Source: Beroe ovata
Taxonomy: Eukaryota > Ctenophora > Nuda > Beroida > Beroidae
Direction of reading: 5' to 3'
Assembly: GCA_946803715.1 (NCBI GenBank)
Contig: CAMPET010000044.1
Span: 190,669 to 254,668, forward strand
Length of the DNA: 64,000 bases
Program-made: the position numbers and the translations under genes
Shown: positions 15,064-28,400 of the stretch, piece after piece
How positions within the stretch are numbered: the first letter of the stretch is position 1
Layout: each line of letters starts with the position of its first letter
The notes under the pieces: generated by a model
The model's database searches: none
Told to the model about the DNA's origin: nothing
What the model saw: the letters and a program-made list of their open reading frames with translations, nothing else

Positions 15064-18000
15064 ACACGTCACATAGCCCTGCACCTTACTGTTGTCACGT
15101 GACTGTACTTTTGTCACGTGATATGCAATCAATGATAACAGAGTGCACAACACGCTTTCGATAACTCATAACTGCTGTCTATCATCTACACAATGGAGGG
15201 AAATAAGCGAGTTTTAGCGAAAACTGCACGAATGTCGAATATATCGGTCGTCTAGAGCTACTTAAGTAGAATTGGGATACAAAAACTTTGTATTATAAGA
15301 TTTAAATGAGTTTTATGCTAATGGCAATATCTTTAATATATTCGAATGGAATCAGAGAGCAGCGATACTAAGACGTAAGAGGGCGTCGCCTGATTATGGA
15401 CAAAGTAAAGATTTGAAAACAATGAAATGAACAAAGGGTATTCTATAGTTTTTAGCCGTTGAAGAAATAGTATTTCATTAAAATAGTTTATTAAAGGAAC
15501 AGTTTTATTTAAGGATTAGTTTTATCAACGGAATAGCAAAACGATGATGGAAGAAAAAGATTCACCCCTAATAATGAATGAAAATTCATATTACTGGAAT
15601 TTGAATGTAACGTGAATGAGATAAGGACACATTCCATTGAAAAGCGCTGGCATGTCTATTTTTGAGTGTAAGAGCCACGAATTCACTGTTTCAGCAACAA
15701 CTTCGAAAATTTATGAATACTTCCACGATGAGAAAATAAAATGAACACATATTTTCGTAGGAAATAGGTACGTAATTTACAAAGGAATGGTTCATGAAAA
15801 TTTAGGTAATATGCAAACAAACACGGACACAGACACAACCACAAACACACACACACACTTACACACACACAGTCACACACAAATCATGCAGCAAATATGA
15901 TAGAGATTCAGATCCTCAACTAGGGCAATTTACATATTGTTCATGGAATATTGATCCTCAACTCATTGATCATAGCTCGCTGTTATGATAGACTTTCCGA
16001 AGGATCCCAGATGGTCGGATACCATAACATGACGATAGTCAGGGTTTGATCTGGTCGAAAATACTAGAAAAGTTTGATATGATCGAAGCAAGGAAGTCAA
16101 CAATGAAACGAATATTGAACACCGATAAGCTAAGAAAAACTCTCAGCTCGGAATTGATCTAGTCCGCTTTAGTTCACGCATTTTGGTCTATGAACACTAT
16201 AATATAAATCATAAATGTGTTAATTCAAAATGATATTTGCCACTTTAAATGCAAACCCTGACATGGGCCCAGAGGGCGAATTAAAGGATCACAAATTGAG
16301 GGAATTTGGTGGGTATGAAATCCTACAATTCATTAAAAAACAGCTTCAAGCACAATGATTCCCTGTGATTTATTCTTGAGAGAGGGTGACCGACGTGGGC
16401 GAATTATCGAAAATTAAATGCAATGAAAACTCTTAGGTCTTTAACAACTGTCTGCCCAATCAATGACTATATGGTAAAATATGCAGGAAAAATGCGTCGC
16501 CCCATCCGTAAATACATAAACCCCACGAGAGCGTGGTTTCCAAGTCTACAACCATGACATGTGAACTATATGACGTGTTTGAGGGTCGCTAATATCCTGA
16601 TAAACAGGTCGGAAACTTGTCGATGAAATGGGCGCATATCAAACAGCTGAAATTGATTGAGAGAATGTGGTTCATGGCTATATACCTTCACATACTTCGA
16701 AAAACTCAAGAGAATGACTACAGGTAAAGCAATGCTCAAAGATTGACTGATGGAATGTCAGACTGGCCCTCTCCTTCCTTCTCAGTAGAGGGGATGCTCA
16801 GATGAGTTAGAATAAAATGAACAGCAAGAACGCAAAACTGCTCCCAAAAAGACTTAAACGAAAAACTTTCCAAAGGGCGTGCATGATATCACCAAATTAT
16901 TAATGACACCATCTGACCTTCCTGTACACCAATTAACCATACAATACTTGTCCAAGTACATTGCAGATTACGATTTTTAGTCCGAAGAAACTTTTTATAG
17001 CCCACCACAGTAGTTGTAGCTTAGTACTTGTGTTATAATATTCTAAATTTACACTCTGAACTAGCAAGAGTTACAAATTGTAACGTTTTTTCCAGGCGTC
17101 CTTCCAACATTTTAACGTGACAGCGCTATTAACACCTCCAAAAAACAGTTGAGAAACATACAAATAGACACGTGCAAGTCAACGTGACGCGCGCGTGACG
17201 GAACACACAACATATTCTGTCATAGTAATCAAAATATAGTAATAAAAGTGAAATTTGACAAATTTTGTAAAAATATACGCGCATATATCGGTACTATGAC
17301 ATGTGTGTGTTTAGAATGGCACACATGTGGGGAGGGAGGTTTTGTGTCATGTGCAGCCTCTCATACCTGCATGTGCAGCTAGTCTAGAGCAACGATAAAA
17401 CTCTTGGTGAAGGAGTAAAGTCTCGATAAAAACCGGCGTAATATTTTCGACACGACTATTCCGGCCCTTCTTATACTACTACCAACTGTAGAACTTATTA
17501 ACTTCCCATTCCATGGAAATTTCCCAGGTTTAAATCAAGCTCAGCCGTAAAACTTGTAACTGGGAGTTAACCGAGGTCCGAATCATATAATTTGTTCCAA
17601 GTTACGATTCTCTCCTCCCATCTTGTTCGTGAGCAAGTATAATAATAAACAATAGAGAGGGAACGAGAGTCTCCAATCCTTTCCCTAATATATAATAACG
17701 GGGTTGTGTTGTAACTTTAAATGGAATAAAGTGGAAAAATTAAGGGCGCTTAACCCGGCTCAACGATAGGATTCGGACTAATAAGAGATTCAGTGGTTAC
17801 CTACAACAAAACTTCCTCTGTAATTCCAGTGTCAAGCGTGGAACTATAATAAAACAACACACGGGAACTGGGAGATAGTATTGGTAGCTGAACAAAGGTA
17901 GAAGCAGGAGAGATTGCGGAGGTGAGGTTGGAAATGTAGATTGCAAAACATTATCTTGTGTTTGAAATGATTGAGTCCTGCTCATCTTATCAAACACTGA

Positions 18001-20983
18001 GCAATACGAAATTAGGAAAGTGGGCAAATGTGAACTTTTGTAACTAAGAGCAATGGCTTTACCACGAAGGGATGAGTCACTCACAACTATCTATTAAAAT
18101 CATCCGCACTTCCAATAATCGGAATATCGGCAACTTTGAGTCATGAGCAGAGATGGTGAGGAAGAATTTATCTAAAACTATATCATCAAAAACTACTATA
18201 ATTCGGCTCACGTTGTTTCTTCTGTTGATGGAATTACAGTGACAGGTGTTGGAGCTCTTTTAATTAAAATTCGTCCTTAAAACTACCGGTATATATAGTA
18301 TGGTAGATTGAAAGAGCCGTCAATAATAAACTTCATGATAAATGTGTCATATAATGTTTGCACTTGCCAGTTGCCATTTCGCACTCAGTCGTTTGATTTA
18401 AAAAAGTGGTTATAATTATGAGACGCAACTCTTTATGAAAAGGGATATGCGTAAAAAGGGTCTCTGTCGTTGAAATGACGAAACAAGGGATAACGAAACA
18501 AAAGGCTCGCAAAAAGAATCATGCTCTACGTACGGTACACGCGCGCGCCACGCCGCGCACTGATTTCGCACGTGCAGAATGATCGAGAAGAGTGTTCTCA
18601 ATCATTCAACACGGGCGGGAATCTGTTATTGAAATGTCGTCATGTTTTATTGACAGCAATGTCTACCCACTTTTGACATCACTCCCTATCCTTCCTCTAC
18701 ATCTGTGGTGAACATCACGGTGTCTGATGCTGTAATAACCACTCAATAGTCAATACCCAATAGACGTGATGCTTAAAGTGCAATGTGCATTTCCGAATAA
18801 CCTGTCCTATATTTATGTCATGTGATCCGGTCGAATGAGAGATAAAACGGTCCGTTCCATGAATCAGTTTAATGCTCAACTGCACTTATAATACTAAAAT
18901 TTATCGTGCAGATTACTGGAAAACTGGCGTCTGACACGTCTCTGGTAACCGCGGTGCCAATCTGTCCATTATGAAGGCAAAATTTGGTACTACTGATAAA
19001 TTGAAACCTGTTCATTCAGGGGCTACCTACAGGACTTATAATCCCCCCTAAGGTGGGTCCATTAACCAGCAATGTAAAATAGGCTGCCGCAGATAAAGTG
19101 ATAAAGATAGACGGAATAACAAAGAAATATACTTGAGATGCGACTATGAGTACAGTTGCGAAATTTCCGCTCTGAGTTTTGGAGGAGGAGTTGTAACTTG
19201 GGGTTCTAACTAGTTCGAACAAGCAGATAAGGATCGGTTTGATTCAGCAATGATGAAACTGAGGGCATTGATAAGATGATGGGTGTCATGTTGATGACGC
19301 ATCATACCGCTACCCCATGGCGAATCTACTGGAACTGGCTATGGCTCGTAGCATGGGAGAACCTATTTGTGGGTGTATTGTCATCATGAAATACTCCTCC
19401 TCATCGTTACTCGACAAAGAAAATTCTCAAGTTTCTTAGCAGATTTTCCAGTGTGTTGTATATAAAACATTAGTCGTAAGCATTGTTTACATTACATAAT
19501 TATAGCCCACTCATCTACACAACCGAGATTTAGTGCTCATAATTTCGTCCGAGACCTGGACCACACGTGGCACACTTTTACCGGCTGCAATACGAATTGC
19601 AGCCGTGTGTGCTCGCACTCTATCACATGTGAAATATGTGAGTCAGAGAGAGGAAAATAACAATGAGAGAGAGAGGGAGCGAGGGAAAATCCAATCAACG
19701 CTTGCTTTGAACGCGATCTTCGTCCCAGGAAGAAACAGGAAATGGAAAATAGAGTGAAGTTTAGAGGAATTAGTATAAAATATATTATGGGCGATAAGCA
19801 TTATAGATAAATCGAAAATAGAAATTGGTCCACCATTGTTTGAGTGTTTTCTAATCGAGAGCGGAAACCGTTTAAAAATGGAGCAAAGAAGAAGAATTTT
19901 TGGTCAAATAAAATTTATAATCAACCAATAAAAGGTCAAAATATGAACAAGCTTTCGCGCATCTTGGTTCTTGAATAAAAAAAGTAAAGAAGGTGTTACG
20001 CTACCCATTCATCGTAGCACCGTAAAATCTCAAGAAAAATGGGTTTTGACGCCACACGCAACGCGCATGCTGTCGCATATGAAATTTGACAAGTAACTGC
20101 TATCTAAAGTTTGTAAAAAGTAACATATTGTGCTATAAACCACTCACCATAGAGCGATCGCGATCAATAGAAAAGTATTTTCTTGTGTCCACAAAGTACT
20201 GCGCGTCACGGTTCAGACAAGCGAGTTTTTCTCTCTTCGCTTTTTCTCTTTGTCCACCTATATATAATAGCAGTAGCTATATATCAAAACAAAAGCTGCA
20301 AGACTTGCCATTGTAACGCTAAAACGCTGTATATAGATGAGCTTTCTCCTTATTACAATACAGCCGAGCACAAACACTCATCCCCTGATTCTCTTACCCA
20401 GTATCTGCACGACAGCGCGCCTCACTAATTCATATATACAGAGCGTTTATAGTAGGTGCCATTGTTCGGACAAATGAATCGTGGTGTGGGGAATTAAACG
20501 CCGGTGTTTTCTCTGGGAGATGGGAAAACTTCGCAATTATGTTGTTGTCATGTCGCGCACGGGTCGCATCATGGTTTATCAATTGAGTGAGGAGGATGAA
20601 ACAATGGCTGNTAACGTGTGTTTGTGTGACGTGTGTGTGTGTGACGTGTGTGCGTGACGTGTATGAAGTGTGTAACTAGGTTTATCGCATGGTGAGGAAA
20701 ACAACATCGTTTAGAGAGTTAGGGTGAAATGTGCTGCAAGAGGGCATGAAAACCGGCCCTAATTCACGGTTCAGTGATTACAATGAAAGCGATACTTATG
20801 TATAAGTATGACGCCGCAGCATTACCATGGAATTGTAGATCAACAAAGCATCAATGCATGATTGCCCTGATTATGGTTAAGACAGTGACATTAATTGGAG
20901 GACAAGAGCTTGGTTACACAGAGTTGGCCTTCGTTAAGTATAATTTGCACTTCTCCAAACTGCTTGGCTTGCAATATCCGGCG

Positions 20984-21073
20984 GAGTTGCTGTGGGGAGT
21001 TGCTGTGGGAAGTTGCTGTGGGAAGTTGCTGTGGGAAGTTGCTGTGGGAAGTTGCTGTGGGAAGTTGCTGTGT
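20984..21073. repeat. Minisatellite, 13-bp unit, about 7 copies
   Basis: The unit AAGTTGCTGTGGG is repeated about seven times almost perfectly. It opens a spurious frame in which the repeat reads as Cys/Gly/Val-rich protein. Because 13 is not a multiple of 3, no constant peptide is preserved, which argues against coding. Confidence 0.85.
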
Positions 21074-21529
21074 AGATTGTCTATGAAAGGCACTCTATCA
21101 CGAAATCCGTGTATGTCATTGGCAGCAGCTGGTCTGGCGCATTTAGGGGGAAATATCGGGGGTATGTCAGGATTTGATCAAGGAGTATGTCAAGTGTACT
21201 ACTACTACACTTGATCGCCACAATTGTTACCTCCCACAAAACGGAAACTAAATAGCATGATGAGTGACCTCCACGCGCGAACAAAATGAATTTGTGGGAG
21301 GAACATTCAAACTACTGGAGTAATTATCGTTACTAACAATCTCCTGCTGCACCAAGTTTTCATAATTAAATACAACGAACTATTTCCACATTTATTTGAG
21401 TCGGTTTAATCTGGAAACCGACCGCGTGAGCTCCATCCCCAGTGGGTGCAGCTGTCTTGACAACTTTTTAATTATACATGGAGTCATGCAGTACACGTGG
21501 GTGTTTCATGATAGTTATAGGCAGGGAGG

Positions 21530-21622
21530 GGATGGTAACTAACAGGGTAGGTGGTATCAGGGTTGTAACTAACCTAGGGTAGGTGGTATCAGGGTGGTAA
21601 CTAACAGGGTAGGTGGTATCCG
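21530..21622. repeat. Minisatellite, 30-bp unit, 3 copies
   Basis: Three head-to-tail copies of a unit containing GGGTAGGTGGTATC followed by GTAACTAAC. No associated gene. Confidence 0.8.
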
Positions 21623-23256
21623 AACTACTTGTGTGGTCAGTCCGACGCGACAAATTACTGCAAAGTTCTCCATGTTGATGTATATGTGTGTGGTGGAATT
21701 GAAATCAATTGGTTCTGATTACTAGTTAGATATATCTGGATAAGTACCCACGTTCGTCTTTTGTACGAGACAGAGGAGTGAGATGGAAAAGAATGATCAT
21801 CCTCAACACTATACTGCCTCACACAGAATTGTATTACTGTCCCAAAGAAATAAATGATCAAAATTATTGGCAGGGAAAAATTAAATTAATTAAAACTGTT
21901 GATTTCGGATCGTTAGTTTGAAAAAAACTCACCCTGCTGAGTCGATATCTTCATTTAGCATGATCCATGGAATTCATAGAGCTAACTCCGGCAACTCCCG
22001 CATGTCTGGGACCACTTCTCCACGCACGTGCATTTTGCACGTGCGCTGCGCGTTCGCGCCCCACCAGACTTGACTTGGTGACTGGTTGTGCCCATATAAT
22101 TTGGGACTCTTTTCCGTTGACATGCCTAGTTTTGGAGAAAAGAAGCTGTGAATTTGATTAAAAGTGATCCTTTAAATAAACCTCATAAGTATAGCTATCA
22201 ATAGTTTAAAATTTGAATCAGGATATTTAGTCATCGAGTAATTTTCAGTGTTCAAATTTGTGATCCCTCGAAAACAATGTTTCTTGCGCGAATTCACCAC
22301 TGTCTCACAAGCTTTTACTTTTAGGGCACGTGCCCTAAGGATATTTATTCACGTGGCAGTCTTCAGCACGTGCAACACTTCTTGATTACTACGTATTAAA
22401 TAATGCAAATAATTACAATTCGATACAAAATATAAGAATTAGTGATTGTTCAGCGACGACTGGACTTAGGTGTAACCTTATTTTTGACTGGTATTAATTT
22501 AACCTTAGTTGTCTTAATTGGTATATCATTGATAATTATAAGAGCCTAATTTCGAGGTGTCGCGTGCATGTATAATGCTGAACACTAAGGTGAGAGGACG
22601 CATATTCGGATCTTAGTGCATGTGTGCGAGACTTAGCACCATATTGACACCAAATTTATATTGTTCTGAAAATTTGCTAATTTCTTGTTGAAAAGGTGCT
22701 GAAATCAGTTTGAAAAGGAACGTGCGTCTCAAATATATGTGTCAAGGTTATATTGTTCGCTTTGATAATACTCTTATCTAGAATTGGGTTATGTTTGAGC
22801 GGTTAAATGTTTTCACAGAGTAATGGGAACGCAAAAAGCCAAAATTGAGGACAAAAATAATCATTCATCATTGATCAAACTTCGGAGGAATGAAAAACGA
22901 GGTCCAAATTAACGAAATTTCGTTCAATCAATTTAACAACAAATAACATGGAATATGATTATGAACTTGTTCGATCAGGAAATCCCCACTGAAAGGTTTA
23001 GGCACTGATAAGAATGGTAAACACGCTCTTGTGAATCAGTTTGATTATAATCTGAATTGACCTTGCTACTTCCCACTTATTGATTAGAATGCATTAAACC
23101 CCCTAGACTCCTAATTCAGAGAAAATCAGTTCACCTATTTTCAGCTTCTTGATAACCTCTGATTGTGTTTCCCTGGCGAGCACTCAATTCCATCCCACCT
23201 GACACTGTATAAATATCTCCCGAAAACGGCATCTCAACCCGTTCATCTCAATCCGT

Positions 23257-25116
23257 TCATTTCTTCCTCTTCTGTTTGATGGTCTTCCCGGTGCCTGTGA
23301 ATGCCTCAAATCCCACCTCGCTCCCATTGGCTGAGTGTGACACAGGAATAGCCCGGGTAAACACAATCTTCCCAATCTTGAAATCTAGATCCGGTCCCCT
23401 AACTATGACATTGGGTGGCAGGGCGCCATTCGCCTCCCCAGCGGCCGCCTTTTTCTTACGCCTCCCCAACACTTTACCCTCGCCGGTGAAGGCCGTGAAA
23501 GCGGCATCCACAACCATCGGCGCTGGCTCCTCCTCCTGAGCCGGGGCGGCTTGTTCGGGCGGTACGTAGCCGACTGGTGGCGCAAAGTCCACATTTAAAT
23601 CACACTCAATGATGGAGATAGCCTGGGTAGATTGGGGGGTCTATAAGGGGGTCTATAAGAGGGGTTGTATGGGGAGTCTTATCATGATTCGCATATTGAG
23701 TCTAATGAGTATTTTAAGGAGGACAATATAGTTTGACTGCATAAGTGCAAATTACATCAAATCAGCAGCAAACCCTACATTCAGTATTTGAATTTATTTA
23801 AGCGCGCGACACGGGCATATTCTTATGACTGACGACACGTGATGCTGGACACGTGAGAATTATCACAAACGTGACACAGCAATCACCATGATATTAATAC
23901 ACGTGACACAGAAATTTCACCGTGACAGACAAATCTTTACTCACATCAGCGGGTCTACACTCCAGGACACACATTTCGTATTCATGGTTGTTGTAGTTCA
24001 GACTGATAGTATCGCCTTTCGTGAGACAGGCAAACTTTCGCAGCACCCTCTCCAACACTGCCTAACGAAGAGTATCATAGCAGTGAGTTCAAGAGTGAGA
24101 GATGAGTTGAAGATTTCATTTCACCTACTAGAAAACACAAGAAACAAAAAGTTCAATTTTCACCAGAAGAATCATTTTCGTTCACACAATACAACTCGTA
24201 CCTTAGGATTGTGGATCTCAATAAACTCAGGCGACTGCGGTTGGAACTTGACAAAGGTTCCTTTCTGCAGATTTCCAGATTTCACCGTGACCCGCTGGCC
24301 CTCCTGCAGACACAGATTACGGAACATCCAGTAGGGAATGTAGATGCGTCCCTCCTCTGCTACAAACTCGAGTACACCTGGGAGTACAGGTGAAATGAGT
24401 CCGAATACTATTTTAGGATATCTATCGAGGACCGAGTTGCTTTCGAAAAGACAGATTTAAATAGGTTGTCAAAACTTCCACCTTCTGCAAACTCACTACT
24501 CCGCAAACATCTCACAGCTCCGCAATTAACTCACTACTCCGCAATAAACCCACTACTCCGCAAACAACTCACTACTCCGCAATCAACCCACTACTGCGCA
24601 ATCAACTCACTACTCCGCAAACAACCCACAACTCCGCAAACAGCTCACCACAATGCGTTGTTCTGTTAGATACTGGGTTGTGGAGGGAGAAGAGCAGAGG
24701 ATATGGAATGTTGAGACGAGTTACGGAATCCAATGCAGAGGGTGGCATGATTATCTTACCACCGGTGTCAACGTCATGCCGCGCATCACCTGCAAACAGC
24801 GGTGTCAGCGGTGATGTGTATTGCGTAAGACTAAGTACTAAGTAGGTGTGGATTATTGAATTTCGTTGTAATATTGCTATTCGAATTGGATTAACAGTGA
24901 CTGAAGCACTCAAATTTACGATAGTTCTCATGTTTCTTGTTCTTTTCTCTTGCGATTTCATCCCATCTCTGACTTTTACAATTCAACTAGAGAAAGGTAC
25001 GTCATAATTTCCGGGAAATATCGTACATTCGTACCTGACATGAAGGAAACGGGATAACACTTGTAATCGTGTTCAAACGGCATTTCCGCCATATTCTCGA
25101 ATATTCGTGCAAACAT
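23257..25116 (-). CDS. UFD1: Ubiquitin fusion degradation protein 1 (UFD1)
   Basis: Adaptor that, with NPL4, directs the AAA ATPase p97/VCP to ubiquitylated substrates for extraction and proteasomal degradation, including ER-associated degradation. Five exons join in phase: 25035-25116, 24649-24789, 24202-24377, 23945-24061 and 23257-23622, giving about 293 residues against 307 in human. The N-terminal double-psi barrel region holds GGKIIMPPSALD and RTTHCGVLEFV. Further on are KFQPQSPEFIEIHNPK, then FACLTKGDTISLNYN and SIIECDLNVDF. The C-terminal half has the paired Ala-Phe-(Thr/Ser)-Gly repeats of the p97/NPL4-binding tail and ends in a basic QKRKK. The ATG at 25116 is chosen because MFARIF aligns with the family N-terminus; an in-frame alternative lies upstream (to 25179). 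Nothing is missing. The 270-bp intron between exons 2 and 3 carries a minisatellite. Confidence 0.95.
24464..24648. repeat. Minisatellite in UFD1 intron
   Basis: About ten imperfect copies of an 18-bp unit around CACTACTCCGCAA fill most of the second intron of UFD1 and abut the exon at 24649. Copies alternate between AACTCA and AACCCA. Confidence 0.85.
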
Positions 25117-25406
25117 CTTGTAGCTATGATAGTGGGGTGTGGTTAACAAGGCATTATGAGGTTGCATGAATTTTGTCAATAAATGGAATGGTTCAAGAAA
25201 TCTGAGAGATTCTGAAGATTTAAAAAATCAGCTTGTGTGTCAATTAACTTTAACTTCAGTGTGGTTCATGGCAAAGCTCATCAATTCATTTCAATAAAAT
25301 CTCACTCCATTACTCTGACCACCGCTTCTTTTCTGACAAGGTCAATCACTTGGATAGTTACCAATAACTTTGCAAAGGTAAATAACGCGACAGGTGACAC
25401 ACATGA

Positions 25407-28400
25407 TCACGTAATCTCTCTCGTGTCTACACCGTGTGGTATTGTTCCATTAAGCAGTATCTGTATCAGGTTGGTCCGGTTCGCCATCCTGTACTTCACT
25501 TTTCTCATCTCCTCAAAACTGTCCTCTAACTTGAGGTCCTGGAGAACTCTCTGCATGTCTATCTCAGCTGAAATGGACGGGGGCAGTTACTAGTTGTAGC
25601 ATGACCAAAGTACCTTGATCAAGAAAATTTGATCTAGAGTCCGAATAGTGAATCGATATTGTTATCCGTTCTCTTGTCACAAAACTGTTATCATCTGTGA
25701 ATTATTCGGTACGTTGACTTCTAATGACTCGCTTATATTATATAGTTTCTCACAGCACTGAAACTTCATTATTTAGGAATTACGAGTCCAGAGAACGGCA
25801 GATATTCAAATCAACAGCCAGGGTGACACTTATCTGATGGATACTTTGATAGTTTAATTCCATTTCCTTCTTTGAAGTGTGGCAAGAACCTTGAATTTCG
25901 ATCGAATGACAAATCATGAAAGGGTACTTTAATCGATCAATTTCGCAAAATTAAATTGCACGCGATCGTAGATCGAATTAAGAGCCTTTTGAGATGTTTA
26001 TGGCTAGTATTAGAATGACCTCAAATATTTGACATCGAACTGAGTGGAACAGAAGACGGCACTGGTGCCAAAACTACTTTAAGGATGCGACCAAGATAAA
26101 TTTGAAAAAAATCGAAAATACTTGCAGACTGCAATAGCGAATAACTTGGAGTAGTGAATTACCGAGCCTGAGTCGTTCCCATCCGATGTGTTTGTTGCAT
26201 GATCTCTTGGACTTCCTACACACAGCACTATCATCCCGGATACTAGACAACTCCAATGGACATCCGCAGATACCACTGTGCTCCTCCTGAGGGTTGTTAT
26301 TCCATAAAAGGGATAATTGCTCCGGATATAGGTGAATTTCTTCAAACTCCCCTTCTACTCATATACCTTTTCCTTGTTGTGATCAGGGCACAGGACACGT
26401 AGCTTCTTACAGTATGTACCCTGCTGTCTGTCGTATGCGTCACACACAGGAGATTCCCATGTCACGTGACACTTAACCGTGCTACCCAGAGCAAGCTTTG
26501 ACTCAAACTGCGAGGGGTATAAAGAAGGAGTTTAAAGAACTGCAAGGAGTGTTAAGAACCGGAATCTTACTAAAAATAAGCAAATTTTCAGATTTGAAAA
26601 AGAAAGAGTGACGTTGGGTTGTTGAGAGTAAAAATTTGGGGCTATTCTTCTTACCTTGTTGTAACAGCGTTCCATGTGCCGCGCAGCACTTTTATCAGTA
26701 CATGACATTCCGCAGATCACACAGTCCATTTCCTCATCTACTGCCTGTGTAGGGATGAAGATTAGGACACGATTCTATTTAGACACCACTTCATCTTGAC
26801 ACCACTTTACTAAGACACCATCTTTCTTTACACCACTTCATTCTGACATCAATCCATCTGGCACCACTTAATATTTTGACATCAAACTCACCGACTCGTC
26901 ATCGCTCATATCTTCTTCACTGTTGTTCTCAGTGATGTCTGCCTTGGCATTCTTGATAAGGTTCATAATCACCAACCGCTCGTTCTGCAGCTCCTCGATC
27001 TTCTGATGTGCTACCTGGATAAGTCAGACTATGAGCAGGTGAGTTGTCATGTAATCATAAAATCCCCGCCAGGAATGAATACACGAAAGCTACATATTTT
27101 ACTCAAAAATTGACCATAAACAAACTCAAACCTCCTGTTGTTTCTCAAGATCCACCATGAGTGCCTCGTCGAATGCCCTGGCGACCCCGCCCCTCTTCAT
27201 TTCCTCCCTACGATCAGGCATGAAGGTCTTGATACGCTTCACAGCGAGAGCGATTCCACACTCATCAGAGCAGTACCGAGACCTGGGTCTCGCGGCGTTA
27301 CAACATCCAGGACCCAGACACTGCTTTTCTTCCTCCTCAGACGATTCTGAGGGAAGATTCGATGAAATTGTTGAGTTATTTTGAAGAGACGTGTGTTCAG
27401 TTTTAGATTAAGTGTTTTGCTCTTTAAAAAGTAGAGGGAACCGGAAAAACACCTCTCGAGAAACGTACCGACATCCACATCCCGAACTTCGGTACTATTT
27501 TTCACTCCCATCTGTTTCCTAGGCCTGCCCTTCTTCTTCAAAGCCTTGCTCTGCTTCTTCGATAGAGATGATCGAACTGGCGCTGCATCCGACAATTGTG
27601 CTCCATTCTCCTGCAGCAGAAGCTATTAGCTCAACTCGCAGAATTTATTATCATTATTAGCACAACTCGCGTTCGGGAAAATCCGAGTTCTCAACTCGCG
27701 TTCGGGACAATTCGAGTTCTCAGCATAACAACTTACCGGTGTTCCGTGTTTCTTGCTACCACCCACCAAACCGCTTTTCTTCGCGTCAGATACTCCTCCC
27801 TTCTTGATCATGTCCACAACGGGGTCCAGCATGCCTACATCAACATCCTCATCCTCTTCAGAGCTCAACATCGGGAGGAGGGCGGTGGATTTCGGTTTCG
27901 CTGTCCTCGATAGAGCACTGGTGGGATTTGTTTGGAATGATACTTGCTAACTCCAAAGTCTTATCTATAGCTCGTTGTATGGGTATACTGCAAACATGGT
28001 GAAAATACTAGATATCGATTTTCTAGTCCGAGGATTGACATACGAGAGGGAAGAACTGTGGGTCATCAGCGGTTACCCTACAGATTTAAGGCCCTCTCCT
28101 GTCAACTGCGATGTGGATCTCAGTATCAGCAGGTAGCAAGAGAGAACGGAGGGGTTTCGGCCCACTGCAGCCTACAACCGAAAGGCTCTGTCAGAAACAA
28201 TTGCGCGCTTTTCATGTCAAAAGCCGCGCATGCTAAATGTGTGCCACCGAAATTCTCTGATTTTATGACACTGCGCGCTACGCAAACCACTGCTATGGCA
28301 TCGATTTAGTTGTGCCATGTGCCAAACGTAACACAATCATAACCACCAACCTCAGGAATGAATCAAAGTCTGCATCATTGTCTGACTCTTCCGACACCTG

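Larger units (their letters stand above)
1..23256. other. Gene-free 23-kb block
   Basis: I find no open frame here that looks like a protein. The longest frames are short, uninterpretable, or run through TG/CA repeats, and none chains into exons with matching phase. I saw no tRNA or rRNA. What the block does hold is simple repeats, short minisatellites, a tandem duplication, a perfect hairpin, RFX X-box-like palindromes and an unusual number of CACGTG hexamers, all listed separately. It may be intergenic regulatory DNA or a very large intron of a gene outside the window; the sequence does not decide. Confidence 0.7.
1265..23905. promoter_or_regulatory. Dispersed CACGTG (E-box) motifs
   Basis: CACGTG occurs by eye at about 1265, 1283, 1325, 2803, 3016, 3632, 4948, 5024, 5045, 6934, 7544, 9504, 11577, 11964, 12177, 14168, 14188, 14788, 15096, 15115, 17169, 18569, 19564, 21494, 22025, 22038, 22327, 22350, 22367, 23836, 23850 and 23900. 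The last three lie in a UFD1 intron. Many read TCACGTGA or GTCACGTGAC. CACGTG is the core site of bHLH-zip factors (USF, MITF/TFE, Myc/Max). Function here is inferred only from density. Confidence 0.55.

Noticed and set aside
20774-21214. 146-residue plus-strand frame with a Cys/Gly/Val repeat
   Set aside because: The repetitive part is a 13-bp minisatellite, and the rest has no family features or exon partners.
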